From positions 95,754,709 through 95,818,708 of the forward strand of contig RSEF01000001.1 in the NCBI GenBank assembly GCA_003993805.1: a stretch of DNA of 64,000 nt. The letters run 5' to 3'. The translations under genes and the position numbers were made by a program. The notes under the pieces were generated by a model, which worked only from the letters and a program-made list of their open reading frames with translations, did no database searches and was not told the DNA's origin. The DNA comes from Himantopus leucocephalus (taxonomy: Eukaryota; Chordata; Aves; Charadriiformes; Recurvirostridae). Within the stretch, counting starts at the first letter, position 1; each line of letters opens with the position of its first letter. Below, piece by piece: positions 1 through 13,310 of the stretch.

Positions 1-815
1 TCATCGCTGGTCTCCACTTGGACATGGAGCTGATGACCACAAATCTTTGAGTGCGACCATCCAACCAATTCCTTATCCACCAAGTGGTCCATCGGTCAAA
101 TCCTTGTCCCTCCAATTCAGAGACCAGGATGTCATGCAAGACAGTGTCAAATGCTTTGCACAAGTCCAGGCAGATGACGTCAGTTGTTCTTCCCTTGTCG
201 ACTAACTCTAACAATGCCGTCATAGAAGGCCACCAAATTTGTCAGATGCAATTTGCCTTTAGTGAAGCCAAGTTGGCTGTCACCAATCACCTCCTTATTT
301 TCCATGTGCCTTAGCAGAGTGTCTAGGAGGATCTGCTCCATGATCTTGTCGGGCACAGCTCTGAGACTGACTGGTCTGTAGTTCTCTGGGTCTTCTTTTT
401 TTCCCCTTTTAAATATTGAGGGGTTATATTTCTCCTTTTCCAGCCAGTAGGAACTTCATTGGGCTGTCATGATTCCTCAAATATGATGGATGGTGGCTTT
501 GCAACTTCATCCTCCAGTTCCTTCAGGACCAATGAGATGCCAATGCATCTCATCAGGTCCCATAGACGTGCACTTTCAGGTTCCTTAGATGGTCTCAAAC
601 CTGATATTCTCCTACAGTGAACAGTTCTTCACTCTCTGAGCCCGTGCCTTTGCTGTCTATGACTTGGGTGATGTGGCTAGAGCCCTTCCCGGTGGAGACT
701 GAGGCAAAATAGTTTTTGAGTACCTCAGCCGTCTCCATATCCCAGGTGACCAGGTCTCCCATTTCCTTCCAGGGAGGGCCCACATTTTCCCTAATCTTCC
801 TTTTATCATTGACAA
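1..815 (-). mobile_element. CR1 LINE fragment, reverse transcriptase part of ORF2, runs off left edge
   Basis: Read on the - strand, this stretch encodes broken pieces of CR1 ORF2: [12 protein letters not shown] and [18 protein letters not shown] near 600-810, then [13 protein letters not shown] and [12 protein letters not shown] further left. These are the linker and the N-terminal half of the reverse transcriptase. Several stops and frame changes lie between the pieces, so it is a dead relic. The homology ends near 812, where the copy is 5'-truncated, as is usual for CR1. The 3' part lies outside the window. It covers the same ORF2 segment as the CR1 at 9.2-9.9 kb and aligns to it by eye at about 85%. 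That suggests independent insertions of one subfamily rather than a segmental duplication. Confidence 0.9.
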
Positions 816-849
816 GATAAACGAGAACAACAGTATTCTGTCTTAGTGC

Positions 850-899
850 AAACTTTGAAGAAGAACTGTAGTACAAACTTTGAACAAGAACTGTTGTAC
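850..899. repeat. 25-bp tandem duplication, two copies
   Basis: Units 850-874 and 875-899 both begin AAACTTTGAA and end GTAC, with two mismatches. They lie just outside the 5' end of the CR1 relic. This is probably a local replication-slippage duplication. Confidence 0.85.
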
Positions 900-3800
900 C
901 GGAGAAACAGATGATCTTAGTTGGTCTGTAACTGTTCCCTTCTGTTTCATTACAACAGGAGAATTTGAGAAAGGTGGGTAACTTCAGAAGCATCTGAGAA
1001 GGATTCTCAGATGTGCTCGTAGGCAGAACAGGTTAACGTTGAATCATTGCTACCGCGACTTTTGCATGTAGTGCTCACTACATTGCTTTTCTTGATCATA
1101 GTTTATTTACACTTCACTTGATCGATAAATGCTATTAACATATCCAATGTTGTCTTCAGCAGCTTAGTGAGTCATTGTAAATAAGCAATGACTCTTCCAT
1201 GCAATAGTTTGTGAAAATGTCCCTTTATATGTGCTTTTGTCATGTTCATTTTGGAATCTTTCATTAGTAATTGTTCTATGGAGTACTGCAAGCAATAACA
1301 GAACTCAGTTAAATATTGAATTAGACATTAGTATCAGTAAGTACGAATTAGTAAGAACTGTACTCCAGGAGAACCAAACAAAAAAGCTATGCAACATTCA
1401 GGGATGGACCTGTCTACACTAGAGAATTTGCAGCAAGGCAGCTGAGAAAATCAAATCCAACTAATTACACGGGTGCAATTTGCTCTCTTACTCCATTGGT
1501 TATGCAGGGTAATTTTCTTCACAAAACCAAAATGGATAAAATTGGATCCAGCCCATTGCAGTTGAACAGTAATCTTTTCTTGGTAAACACTTTTGTGTAT
1601 TTTCAGGAATGTATTTTTAGTTCCGTTTACAGAAACATCTCAATCACTCAGTTTCTCCAATGCAGTCAGGATCATAAATAAGTTGCGTTTCTTTCCATAT
1701 ATATTTAATATAATAATTGGAACAATATAATTCAGAGCAACAATTTTCATAGAGAAAAAGGCAACTGTCAGAAAGACTAAAGGCTCATTGATCAAACAGA
1801 ATGAGTAATAAATCTAGAAAATAACCAACTCTGTAGGGTCTATTGTCTTATATCTTGCAGCTGTCAAAGTCATCAGGAAACAATTAGCAATTGGATGCAG
1901 CAATATTTTTCAGCATTATTACTCACTTCCCGCTTCAGAATGCTGCATTCAGCTGCTCACACGTTAACTCACAGCTGGCTTGCAGGAGCTGTGCAAGTTT
2001 TTAATTTAAGATAAATGACTTAATAAAAAATTGACCACACAATAAACAAAATAAGAAGCTATAAATGAGTGACATTACCTGCCACATATATTATGAACAC
2101 ATCATAAGGATGTGGAGTTATGTGATGATGTTTTTAAACTGTTCCACACATTATACAAACAAGACACAGAGTTTAGATTTTCTAGTAAGCTTGACGAGTG
2201 TACCTTACTTCTTAAAAAAATTATAAGACTTTTATTATTTCTTTAGTGTGGAATTCCATTCTTTTGGGTTTCTAAAACACCCAAGTGATTTTAAATTCTA
2301 AGAAAAATACAGCCTTGAGAAAGAAAACCAGGAATGCAAAATTTACAGCTTAAGCAAACAGATTAATTCTAAATTCACAGTAAGAAAAAGACAGGCTTGA
2401 AGAGGATCATAATTGTGGACAAGTAAGAGCTGTACACATCTGATCTGGAAATCAGGGGAAATGATTATATGAAGACCTTTTAAAGAAGAAGAGCAATCTG
2501 GGAAAACTCAATAAATATTCATATGTAAAAGTTATACAAAGAGTTAAACAAGAAAGGATGTATTTCAAAAATTAACATATTCTTGTGAACTTTACATTGT
2601 TCTCTGTGACAACAATGAACATTAGTTAAAAATTCTAGCTGTTGAACTTTTTAAAAAAATCTACAATACAGCTGGAGAAAAAAGAGACGATAGCTATATA
2701 GGACATTCAGAGTTTTGCTACCCAGGTAAATGATTCTGGTTTTCTTTTCGATATGTTCTCTTAACAACATATGAGCAAGCCCCCCCAGAATACACACCAG
2801 CCTTTTCATTCGTTTCTGAGGATCTTTTTCACCACATAGCATTTAGTAGGAATAAGTACAGAAAATATTTTGCCGCATTTTTTCCAATTTTCTTTAACAT
2901 GAACAAAATGTATCTTTTAGTATTTTTGTCTAGCAGAAGCAAGAATATGTGTGGATGAGTGTTGTTAGTCACAATAAATGTAAAAAGCTGTAAATCCTGT
3001 CAAAGGAACTAAGCATCAGTGAGTCACCTCTGTCTCCCACGTCAATGACAGCGATGTTACTAAAGAAGCTGGGCTGCTGGAGTTCCAAAGTCCTGTCTTT
3101 TTTTTTTTCACTTGATTCAGGATTTCCTGGACAAGAGTTTAAGAATAGTTGTCCTTAAGGAGTTACTCCTCTGTTATGTCTTGAAGTGCAAAAGAAATGA
3201 ATATTGGTCTTAAACTGTTAGTTAACTTTTAAAATGTTATTTTTCTCTCTTCTCATTGTTCCTTAATGGACAGGTTAATGAGACACAGCTCAAAAGTATT
3301 TTAAATGTTCTCATTTTACCTCTTTTGCAACTATTTATAAAGCTAAATAACAGCAGCAGTAACAACAACAAAATTACAGGAAGCACGGTGGCAGAGATGG
3401 AGAAATTAGTTCTTGCTCGTTCCTGTACTGTACCTACTGTGGTTGTTAACAGCTAGCACAATTACTGACTTGGCATCTCAGTTACATCTTGCTGATGTAT
3501 TAGGTAGCTATTATACAAAGAAAGTCATTGAATGAATTATTTTAAAAAAGCACATGTAAGGATTTACATAGGAAAAGTAGGTGCTTAGGTTGGTATAAGT
3601 AATTGAAGCATGTTTCTAAGTGCTAACAAATGTAAACCTATATTTTGGGATGTAAAAGGCTTTTTTCCTCCCAGAAAAAAAGACAAAGAGCTTTATTTTG
3701 AACATAGAGCTAGTTGTCACCTACTCATATTCTTCGGTATATTTTTCAGGCACTTTCACAATTTCTGATTCACTAAATCTTCAAATCACTGCAGAATCAG

Positions 3801-6800
3801 GCACTTATGGAAAAAGTCTTGAATTGTTGCCTGTACATCTCATACATAACAGAACTCTACTTCTCTGTTAAAAATGGAAATATCCCAGCTTGAACTGAAA
3901 AATAGTGTTTTAATTCTAACCACATCAAATATGAGTCATTAGAAGTTATGAAAACCTCAAACGTTGCTTATTTTTCTTGTAGATTTCAGCATAATTTCTT
4001 ACCAAATTATTCACCACATGAAAACAAATGTATCCTGTTGGCTTGAAATGTACCTAGACCATTAATCCTTATTCTTAACTCTTCCAATTTAAGTACATAT
4101 CTTTAATTTTAAAGAATTTTCTAATGATTATTAAAAGGTGAGACAGACTACAACAGAAAATGCAATTTAATCTATGATATCTCTTCTGTGTAGTGTCTTA
4201 TCATGTGTTAATTAAAATAAAAGTAGGGTTACACTGAGCAACATCAGTTTCCAGTAATCTAACCTTGGTGAAGATTAAGACCATTAAGTGGTAATTAGTG
4301 CATAGTTAAAAATGAATTCATTTCGGATATGGTCAGAAGAGGTTTCATGAGCTAGTACTGTTAAAATGTAGGAAGCTCTTTGCATCCACTGACTTTCTTG
4401 CTGCTTCCTTATTCACCAGAGTGCATATCCCTTCAGAGCAAATAGGCAACCTTTTCCCCCCACCCAGGCCTGACTCTGGCAGGATTGTGCATCATTGCCA
4501 CAGAAAGAAAAAGAAAAAAAAAAAGAAACACCTTTGAAATATTACTTGGTAACAGCGTTACGAGAGTTGCAATTCATTCTATGTCTTGATTCAACATGCA
4601 TGTGCAGTACAAACTGAGTTTTGGGCAACATCTAATACATGAGTGTCTTAATGCTAGATATCATGGATATATAAGATCATATGTGATGCTGCTATGTAAT
4701 TGCCACAAGGTGCTGGAAGTCCCTGTATTTAACTGATGCCATTAATAATTACCATTTAAAGTTCTCCTAAAACCCTAGAGAGTCAAAGGCAATACAGGGA
4801 AGAAGACTACTGGAAGAATGAATTAAAAAGTCCCTGCTCTTGTTTTACACATTTAACTCTACATTGCTGCTGAACTGCAACACAAGTGAAATATACCACT
4901 TTTTAGTGATATCGCACACTACTCAAGTGTGTAGAGCAAAGACTAAAGATACATTATAGATTGGATTTGCACAAATATAAATAGACATTTAAGAAATTAC
5001 TGTAGGAGGATGTGAAGTGAGAAAAATCATATCAAATTGCACAAGGGAACTTGTAAGAAGCTATGAACTAAGAAGAAAGTTAAAACACCTAATTTCCCTT
5101 AACTAAATATAGGGAAAATAAGAAGCAATGGATGTGGGGTAGAAAGTGTCTGTTGAGGGATGATGACTGATCGGTGTGATTACTCCTTCCTAACCTAACA
5201 AATACTGTGGGATTTGCTTCTCAGGGGCTCTTACAGTCTTTGTGCTTCACTCATAAACTGTATCATGTGTCAATTTGTCTATGCGCAAAACCCATCTTGC
5301 ACTACCACAGACCTCTTAGATCTGCTGTTTCTAGACTGAACCTTATTGAGGCTTAGAAAGGGGAATCTGGATTTTTAATCTCTTGTTGGTTGTGGTGATT
5401 CTTTATGCAGCTGCTGTGGCGGCTCATAATAATATAACATGACCTGCAGTTACCTTTGCTGTCTGTATTTCAGATCTGCTATTTTTCTACTATTAACTTT
5501 AGTGAGTAAACAACATAGTTTATTAAGGAAATTACCATACATTGTGCCCATAAATGAGTATTGTGCCTTCAAAGGTTATTTTAGGCAAATTATTTCCAGG
5601 TCACTCATCAAATTCTTAGAAAAGAGGCAGGTTAGCTAAATGCATTATTTAAATCATGTTAAGGAACAATAATTCCAAATGCTCCTAGCATAAGTATGAT
5701 ACAAAGACAGCATTTAGATGAGCTCTTACAGAAGAACCGCATACACAAAGCTGAAAAGATGCTAAATATTATACTCTGTGGTAATATTCATGGAGGTATT
5801 AGGAATGCAGAGGTCTGATCTGATTAGAACGCTGGACTTGGAAGGCTGAAACAGAGTGCGAATTTGACAAATAAATGTCTTTGGGCTGTGTTAAAAAAGA
5901 ATAGCGTTCATGTCATTATCCCTTCCTCTTTCATCTCTGTTTAAAAAAAGATATCTTCCAATAAAGGGATGAGAGATGGCTTGAGCAAGTTCAGCACTGG
6001 TGTTCTGATAATTAGTAAAAGCCTCCTGGGCGCTGCTTGCCAAACCTGGCACTGGGAATTTGCAAAAGGTTCCAAGTGACCCTTCTAATAAACACCCCAA
6101 GCTTGTTTCAAGTATTTAAATCAAAAGATGCCTTTTTTTTTTTTTTAAGTTCATGATTTGGGTAGTGTCTTATTAGTAGAATTATACATGGAGAATAATT
6201 TGCCCAATAAAAGCTAAAATTTATCAAATGGCTTTGCAGTCATTTTCTGCATTATATGTGAAAGAATCAAATAATATCACTGAAAGAAGGAATATGACTT
6301 TTTTTCTGTTAAGTTATAATATTTCACATTAGAAAAATTTGTTCTTTGATTAGTTGCAGCCTTGCATCATTCGAAGCTACACAGGTATTAAGCACATCAG
6401 AATGACTGCAGTCATTTTTGTGACACTTCTGCTGTTTGGTTTAGTTGAAGAGAGAATGAAACATGTATACAGAAAAAAAGTTCTTCAAAAGTTGGTATAA
6501 CATTTAATTCTTAATGATTTCTCTATTTTTAATTGAATAAATCAATTTCAGTGGGGCTGTTTGGAGACAGACTTTCAAAATACATATACTTGCTCATAGG
6601 ACAACTTTTTCCCCCTATTTTTAGTACCAGTTTTCTACTTTACATTGGATCAGCCTGTATCTATTCACAAGTAGCTCAACAGTCTGGTTTTTACATGTTG
6701 CTTTAGAAAATAAACATGTGTATCAGAACAGATACTAAGAAGAACTCCACTTTCTTGGAAAACTTGCGTATGATGTCTTCAAAATAGCAGGTTGTTCAGA

Positions 6801-7174
6801 AAAGTAGTAAAAGAAATGTTCTTGAAGGCAAATTGTATGGCATTATAATAATTGCTTACTATAAAGAATTTTCTATCTCTGCAGTATGTCCGATATAGAA
6901 TTTGTATTAATTATAATTTATTAGAAAATTATAGTACCTGAGGTATCCTGCTTTACCCGCAGCCAACTGAAATCCTTTAATTAAACAATTAAACTAGTTC
7001 TTTAGCCTTCACAAAAAATATTTCCATGACAGCTGTAACTGTAATGAAATAAAAAAGTAATATGAATTCAAAAGTTCCATTTTTAGCCAACCTTTCTCTG
7101 AAGTCATGCAAGTGCAATGATACACACAGAATATTCTGTTTTGTTTTTTCTGCCTTCAAGCCAGCCTTTTTTTT
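900..7174. other. AT-rich unique DNA, no gene recognised
   Basis: I see no repeat family, RNA gene or coding signal here. Open frames are 60-70 codons, AT-driven and without recognisable domains. Short homopolymer or purine runs occur near 3099-3109 (T), 4498-4526 (A/G) and 6131-6146 (T). A single N sits at 7175 inside a poly-T run and is a sequencing ambiguity. The stretch could be intronic or intergenic, and the sequence alone does not decide. Confidence 0.6.
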
Positions 7175-7209
7175 NTTTTTTTTTTTTAATTGAGTCTTAG
7201 AAACAAAAT

Positions 7210-7335
7210 AATTAGAGCTGGAAGGGACCTCAGAAGGTCATCCAGTCTCATCCAACTGCTCACCACTGGGCTTACTTCAACAGTAAATCAAGCTAGTTAG
7301 GGCATTGTCTAGCTGATTTTGATTGAATATCTTTG
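7210..7335 (-). mobile_element. Short CR1 3'-end fragment
   Basis: The run AGAGCTGGAAGGGACCTC, followed by AGAAGGTCATCCAGTC, is the characteristic start (in reverse) of the CR1 3' untranslated region. It continues into a weaker match with a truncated ORF2 end ('TTGAATATCTTTGA'). The ATTCTATGATTC tail is absent or decayed. The fragment is about 125 bp and clearly older than the CR1 at 38.6 kb. Confidence 0.7.
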
Positions 7336-7691
7336 ATTTATTGTTTTCTGATGCTTCTCTTAAAACATGAAACTTTTTTGTACCTCCTCTCTCCCCAAAG
7401 AAATAGGTTTACCACTATCCACAATAAATAACACAGTTAACAACAAACAGAGTTTAATGGAACCTCTTCAATATTCAGGCTTAATATCTTCAAAACCACT
7501 TATCTAAGGTATTTGGGGTGTATCTGGACACAAGATGCATACAGGAAAAACTTCAGTTTTTGTCTAGTCTGAGCTGGCAGTGTATGGTAGACCACTGAAA
7601 ATCTCTTCCAGCTGAAGAAACAGATGTGATCCATTGAAGTGATTTGTTTGTGTTTACTTAGCATCCAAGTACGAGAAGATTTTCCGTGAGA
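7336..7691. other. Unique spacer between two CR1 fragments
   Basis: AT-rich DNA in which I see nothing beyond short chance open frames. Confidence 0.6.
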
Positions 7692-9896
7692 CAGAATCAT
7701 AGAATCATAGAATTGTTAAGGTTGGAAGGAACCTTNNNNNNNNNNNNNNNNNNNNNNNNNNNNNNNNNNNNNNNNNNNNNNNNNNNNNNNNNNNNNNNNN
7801 NNNNNNNNNNNNNNNNNNNNNNNNNNNNNNNNNNNNNNNNNNNNNNNNNNNNNNNNNNNNNNNNNNNNNNNNNNNNNNNNNNNNNNNNNNNNNNNNNNNN
7901 NNNNNNNNNNNNNNNNNNNNNNNNNNNNNNNNNNNNNNNNNNNNNNNNNNNNNNNNNNNNNNNNNNNNNNNNNNNNNNNNNNNNNNNNNNNNNNNNNNNN
8001 NNNNNNNNNNNNNNNNNNNNNNNNNNNNNNNNNNNNNNNNNNNNNNNNNNNNNNNNNNNNNNNNNNNNNNNNNNNNNNNNNNNNNNNNNNNNNNNNNNNN
8101 NNNNNNNNNNNNNNNNNNNNNNNNNNNNNNNNNNNNNNNNNNNNNNNNNNNNNNNNNNNNNNNNNNNNNNNNNNNNNNNNNNNNNNNNNNNNNNNNNNNN
8201 NNNNNNNNNNNNNNNNNNNNNNNNNNNNNNNNNNNNNNNNNNNNNNNNNNNNNNNNNNNNNNNNNNNNNNNNNNNNNNNNNNNNNNNNNNNNNNNNNNNN
8301 NNNNNNNNNNNNNNNNNNNNNNNNNNNNNNNNNNNNNNNNNNNNNNNNNNNNNNNNNNNNNNNNNNNNNNNNNNNNNNNNNNNNNNNNNNNNNNNNNNNN
8401 NNNNNNNNNNNNNNNNNNNNNNNNNNNNNNNNNNNNNNNNNNNNNNNNNNNNNNNNNNNNNNNNNNNNNNNNNNNNNNNNNNNNNNNNNNNNNNNNNNNN
8501 NNNNNNNNNNNNNNNNNNNNNNNNNNNNNNNNNNNNNNNNNNNNNNNNNNNNNNNNNNNNNNNNNNNNNNNNNNNNNNNNNNNNNNNNNNNNNNNNNNNN
8601 NNNNNNNNNNNNNNNNNNNNNNNNNNNNNNNNNNNNNNNNNNNNNNNNNNNNNNNNNNNNNNNNNNNNNNNNNNNNNNNNNNNNNNNNNNNNNNNNNNNN
8701 NNNNNNNNNNNNNNNNNNNNNNNNNNNNNNNNNNNACTCCAGGTGGGGTCTCACCAGAGCAGATTAGAGGGGCAGAATGACCTCCCCACAGCCTGCTGGC
8801 CACGCTTCTTTTGATGCAGTCCAGGATGAGATTGGCATTCTGCACTGCAAGCATGCATTTGCAGCTCATATTGAGCTTTTCTTCAACCAACATCCCCCAA
8901 GTCCTTCTCCTCAGAGCTGCTCTCAGTCCATTCTCCACCCAGCCTGTATTTGTGCTTGGGATCACATGTGCAGAACCTTGCACTTAGCCTTGTTGAACTT
9001 CATGATGTTCACACAGGCCCACCTCTCCAGCCTGTCCAGGTCCCTCTGGATGCCATCCCTTCCCTCCAGCATGTCAACTGCACCACACAGCTTGGTATCG
9101 CCGGTAAATTTGCGGAGAGTGTACTCAATTCCACTGTCCATGTCACCAACAAAGATGTTAAATAGCACCAGTCCTAGTACCAGCTCCTGAGGAACACCAC
9201 TCGTCACTGATCTCCACTTGGACATCAAGCTGTTGACAGCAACTCTTTGAGTGCAACCATCCAGACAATTCCTTACCTACTGAGTGGTCCATCCATCACA
9301 TCCATGTCTTACCAATTTAGACACAAGGATGTCACGTGCAAGAGTGTCAAATACTTTGCACAAGTCCAGGTAGATGACATTAGTTGCTCTTCCCTTGTCC
9401 ACCAATACTGTAACACCATCATAGAAGGCCACCAAATTTGTGAGGCACGATTTGCCTTTAGTGAAGCCATGTTGGCTGTCAATCACCTCCTTATCTTCCA
9501 TGTGCCTTAATATAGTTTCCAGGAGGATCTGCTCCATGATTTTGCCAGGCACAGAAGTGAGACTGACCAGCTTATAGTTCCCCAGGTCTTCTTTTTTTTT
9601 TTTTTGCTTTTTGAAAATAGGGGTTATGTCTCCCCTTTTCCAGTTAGTGGCAGACTGCCACGACTTCTCAAATATGACGGATAGTGGCTTAGCAACTTCA
9701 TCTTCCAGTTCCCGCAGGACCTGCAGATGTATCTCATCAGGTCCCATGACTTGTGCACTTTCAAGTTCCGTAGATGGTGTCAGACCTGATCTTTTGCTCC
9801 AGTGGGTGGTTCTTCGTTCTCCCAGTCCCTGCCTTTGCCTTCTGAAAAAAAGTCATTGACTACCTCAGCGTTGTCCATATCCCAGGTGACCAGGTC
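7692..9896 (-). mobile_element. CR1 LINE, 5'-truncated, ORF2 reverse transcriptase to 3' tail, split by an assembly gap
   Basis: The 3' end is at 7692, with CAGAATCATAGAATCATAG, the reversed CR1 tail. After the gap the - strand encodes CR1 ORF2 pieces in the order expected for one element. These are [21 protein letters not shown] and [15 protein letters not shown] (about 9.5-9.75 kb), [14 protein letters not shown] and [10 protein letters not shown], then SGVPQE, KFTGDTKL (about 9.1 kb) and, near 8.75-8.98 kb, a C-terminal piece. The catalytic FADD box reads FTGD, so the polymerase is inactive. The left (5') break is near 9896, after GACCTGGTC in - strand order, where the match to the CR1 at the window start stops. 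A probable LTR lies immediately beyond. Confidence 0.92.
7736..8735. other. Assembly gap of exactly 1000 N inside a CR1
   Basis: The round size indicates a placeholder rather than a measured length. The left flank is the CR1 3' terminus. The right flank is the ORF2 region encoding the residues around the CVQFWSP-type block. In a standard CR1 these two points are roughly 0.4-0.5 kb apart, so the real gap is probably shorter than drawn. Frames spanning the gap are artefacts. Confidence 0.95.
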
Positions 9897-10488
9897 AAGA
9901 GTTAGAAAAGAACTTAACATGAAGACAGGACAGATGGCGCTGATCAGGCACGGGGCATAGCCAGATAAACACACTGACCAGCTCCTGCTTGAACATGAAC
10001 CTTTATTCCCTTATTCCCTATTTCCCACAATTGTTCCTCTGAAAATCATCTAAACCACTCGCTTTTCCTGCCTTTGGTTCATCCCCTAAACATCCCATAA
10101 TGAGTTCTGTACAATCCCAAAATGCTCTTCCCCTGCATCCCACATCCCTATGCAGCAACCCCCATTAGTCCAAAATGTGTTCTAGAGAACCTCTTCTCTT
10201 GACTCTTCCTGATGGGTTTCATGCTTGGACACTGGGACTGAGGCCTTCCTGGGACAGACCTGGTAGTGGCCCAGACATGGTGTCCCTTCCTCCGAGTCCT
10301 CAGTTTGGGTTCCTGCTTGCCAATGTGCCTCCCTGTGTTCCTCTGGGCTTGTGAAGATGGGCCTTTTGTGGGCTGATGGCCCCTGTGATGGGCTTGGAAA
10401 CAGCCAGGTAGAGTATTTTGGGAGCTTCTCATCTCCTATGATCTTTATGTGTTCCTTTGTGAGTGTGGAGACAAGATTTTTTTAACAC
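9897..10488 (-). mobile_element. Probable avian endogenous retrovirus LTR (solo or truncated)
   Basis: This island is richer in GC than its flanks. Read on the - strand it has the layout of an LTR: a long U3-like part, then AATAAA (10002-10007 on +), then a short U5-like end GCCATCTGTCCTGTCTTCA. If the element ends at the canonical CA, its 3' boundary is 9920, which leaves 26 bp before the CR1. Otherwise it reaches the CR1 junction at 9897. TTAACA occurs at 9914-9919 and again at 10482-10487, a possible target duplication, but the right end does not show the expected terminal dinucleotide. No gag, pol or env frame is attached. The style resembles LTRs common in passerine genomes, from memory only. 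Confidence 0.5.
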
Positions 10489-12847
10489 ATAATCTAGCAA
10501 ATATGTTTCTAGAAAAATATATTTTAAATTTCACTTTAAATAAAAAAAAAGAAAAGCTGCTTCCACAAAATCCCCGTCTTTTCACCAGATCTGAATATAA
10601 ATGATTATTTTGGGATATGTTACAGAGGCTGAATTTATTCTCAAGATTCCTTGAAAAGTGAAAGACAGCAGAGACTGTAATTAGTAGACAGTATGCCACC
10701 ACTTTTGACAGTCTGAAGCATGACTCAAACATTGTTAGAAGCCTCAAGGACTGGGAGAAATAAATCATATCAAATAAAAGAAAAGCCAGGGTATACAGCA
10801 GCTGTGGAAAAACATATATATAAAGGCTTATTTCAATTAGAGTCACAGAGATGAAAACAAGAAAGGTTTGGTGTCTTGCAATTCAAAAAGACATAGGCTT
10901 AAACAACCTCAGTCTCCTGTGAAGCACTAAAAGATAACTGAAAAGCAAATTTCCAAGAAAAACAACTGTAGTAGAACCTCCACAGGTTCCATTTCAAGAC
11001 TTCAGCCTGTATTTCTAAAATGGTAAAACGAATATAACCCTAAACAAATAAATAGAGATGAAAAACTTTATAGGAAATATGTGGATTGACACAGACTGGT
11101 CTAATTGGAGAAGGATGCCTGTAGTTCTGGCTTGGTGCGTTCATTGGAAAATAATTGCATCAGAGGTGGATGTCAAACAGCACCTTTTACCTGATGTATT
11201 TTGCAGTCCTACAACATCAATAATATTTTATCAAGTCGCATTTGAGAAAGTAATGGTGTCAATAGAAAAACTGAGTTAGAAAAAAAGCTGAGATCAAAAT
11301 GTTAGAACTAGTCGAGCCCATTTTAGGATCATGAACAGAAAACACTATTTTTTTAGCATTTGTTTAATTAGACACATACTTTAGAAGTCATGATGAGGAA
11401 CAGATTTGAACTTACATTCTGTTCTACTCTGTTTATAAAATAACTAGACATGAAACAAATCCCATCCAGTGCTACGCCTCTAGGAAGCAAAGTTTTGCTT
11501 CTGCTTGCGGCATGATTACTTACCCTTATCTACTCATTGAAGGAAGCTTTTTAAATCTGTGAGCTTCTTTTTCTTAGAAAAAAAAAGGAATGTTAAAAAA
11601 AGAAGGTAGAAGTCTTTCCAAAGGCAGCAAAAATGCAAAACATATTTAGTAGGTCTGCAGATATGCATAAATTTACATGAAGCATGTTGAAGAAAAATGG
11701 CAGTATCAAATTGTTGTGAGACAATATTAAATTTTAGTCACTAGCCAATCTAATCTGGTATATTTCAAAAATACATACATATTTCTTACATAATTCTTCT
11801 TAAAAAGAAATTAAACATTATGTAGATAATGCCATTTACACAAGAGGGAATAGAACCTACTTGTAGTTGCCTTAGTCCAATATTGAAGTCATACGTGAGG
11901 TCTAACTCCCTGAATGTGCACAGGGCACACTGGCCAACATGGGAAAACTCAAGAAATGGAGTTAAGGAGGTCCCATGTGCAAATAGACCATGAGACTGAT
12001 GGTACTATTGTTGATTTGTGACTGTAAATGATGAACTTTAGAACTCTTCTCCAGAAAAATTCTGGCTGGGAGTCAGCTCAGAAAGTTGCTCATCTGCACT
12101 TCCAGCCGTTAGTCACAGCTTTCAGCTGTGACCGGTGATTGACTGTGTCAGTACTTCAATCTATTTCAAATAAAATCAGATTCATTTAAACTAGCGTGGA
12201 AGTGAGTTGCAGCTCTGCCTTAGGGAATAGAAACCTGTATGTGCATATGCCTTGTTTGCCAGGTATCAGATAGGATAAAGTATTAATGCAAAAGATTTTC
12301 CTTTAATGTTCCACTTGTCCTAGCTTACTTGTCTAGTGCTTAAGGCACTCAGTATAGGAGAAGGAAATCTTTGGAGGGAATATGTGTATTTCATTCAATA
12401 TCTGTCAAGAATGAAAAATAAACAAACAAAAAAAAATGGTAGAACAAAGTTTTTTGTTTAAGAGTAGTCCAGGAAGACAGACTTTGTCCAAGTGAATATC
12501 CTGAACATAAGGTTGAAGAGTCTTACTCTTGATTTTTTTCAGTCTTTGCCATAGGTATGAAGTACAACTACTGCAATGGGAGAGACTGAGGCTTTTTGTC
12601 CTGCCTTGTTTTACCCAGAGCGGTCTGTGGACTAGTATTTGAAGTACCGTGCTAGGTAGGGAGAGCTTTATGATGACAAAAAATTTAGCAGATCTCCTCT
12701 GTTTTTAATGAGTTCTCTAACCTGTGAGGTATTTTATGAAACAAATAAATATTACTATTTCTTTGTTTAGTTTGCTTGTGGAGAAAAATGAAAAGTGCTT
12801 CCTTTGGAAGAAAGGACTTCAGAGGCAAATTTAAAATGGGGATTAGG
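10489..12847. other. AT-rich unique DNA, no gene recognised
   Basis: There is no repeat family or RNA gene I can support. A 133-codon open frame on the - strand (10445-10846) is rich in F, L, S and I as AT-rich noise gives. It has no domain, no splice context and no matching pattern. Confidence 0.6.
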
Positions 12848-13310
12848 TACAAGGTGGCCAGATTTACAAGGAGAGATTTAAACTAGATTTATCAGGGGAA
12901 GAGGGTGGAGTTTTGAGTAACAGAGAAGAGCCAGGGGCTGCTGTTGTATTAGGAATCAACAGGGGAAAATGATTATGAAATGCCTCAAAGGAAATTAAGG
13001 CATGTTCTTCTAAAAAGGTGACGCAGTCAATAGCCTAGATGAAGTACCTCTATACCAATGCACGTAGCATGGGTAACAAGCAGGAGGAACTGGAAGCCAC
13101 CCTGCAGATAGAAAGCTATAATCCAGTTGCTATCATGAAAAACGTAGTGGGATGAATCGCATGACTGAAGCACTGCAATTGACAGGTATAAACTCTTCAG
13201 AAGGGACAGGCAAGGAATGAGGGGCAGGATGTTTCCCTCTTCATAAAAAAATGGACTGACTGCACAGAGCAGTCTTTGAAAAACAGTGATGGACAGGTTG
13301 AGAGCTTACA

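Noticed and set aside
7686..8983. Three very long frames (349-428 codons) on both strands
   Set aside because: They are made almost entirely of the 1000 N placeholder; only their edges are CR1.
8777..9859. Several + strand frames of 70-137 codons
   Set aside because: They are the antisense of CR1 ORF2; the CR1 reading on the - strand explains the conservation.
1..9896. Possible segmental duplication linking 1-815 and 9.2-9.9 kb
   Set aside because: Only CR1 sequence is shared; flanks differ and identity by eye is about 85%, so two insertions of one subfamily suffice.
10148..10432. 94-codon - strand frame, Q/R/K-rich, gag-like at first sight
   Set aside because: It lies inside the LTR-like island. 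LTRs do not usually encode gag, and no zinc knuckle or other gag motif is present.
10445..10846. 133-codon - strand frame with membrane-like hydrophobic stretches
   Set aside because: The F/L/I/S-rich composition is what AT-rich DNA gives, and no family or promoter context is visible.
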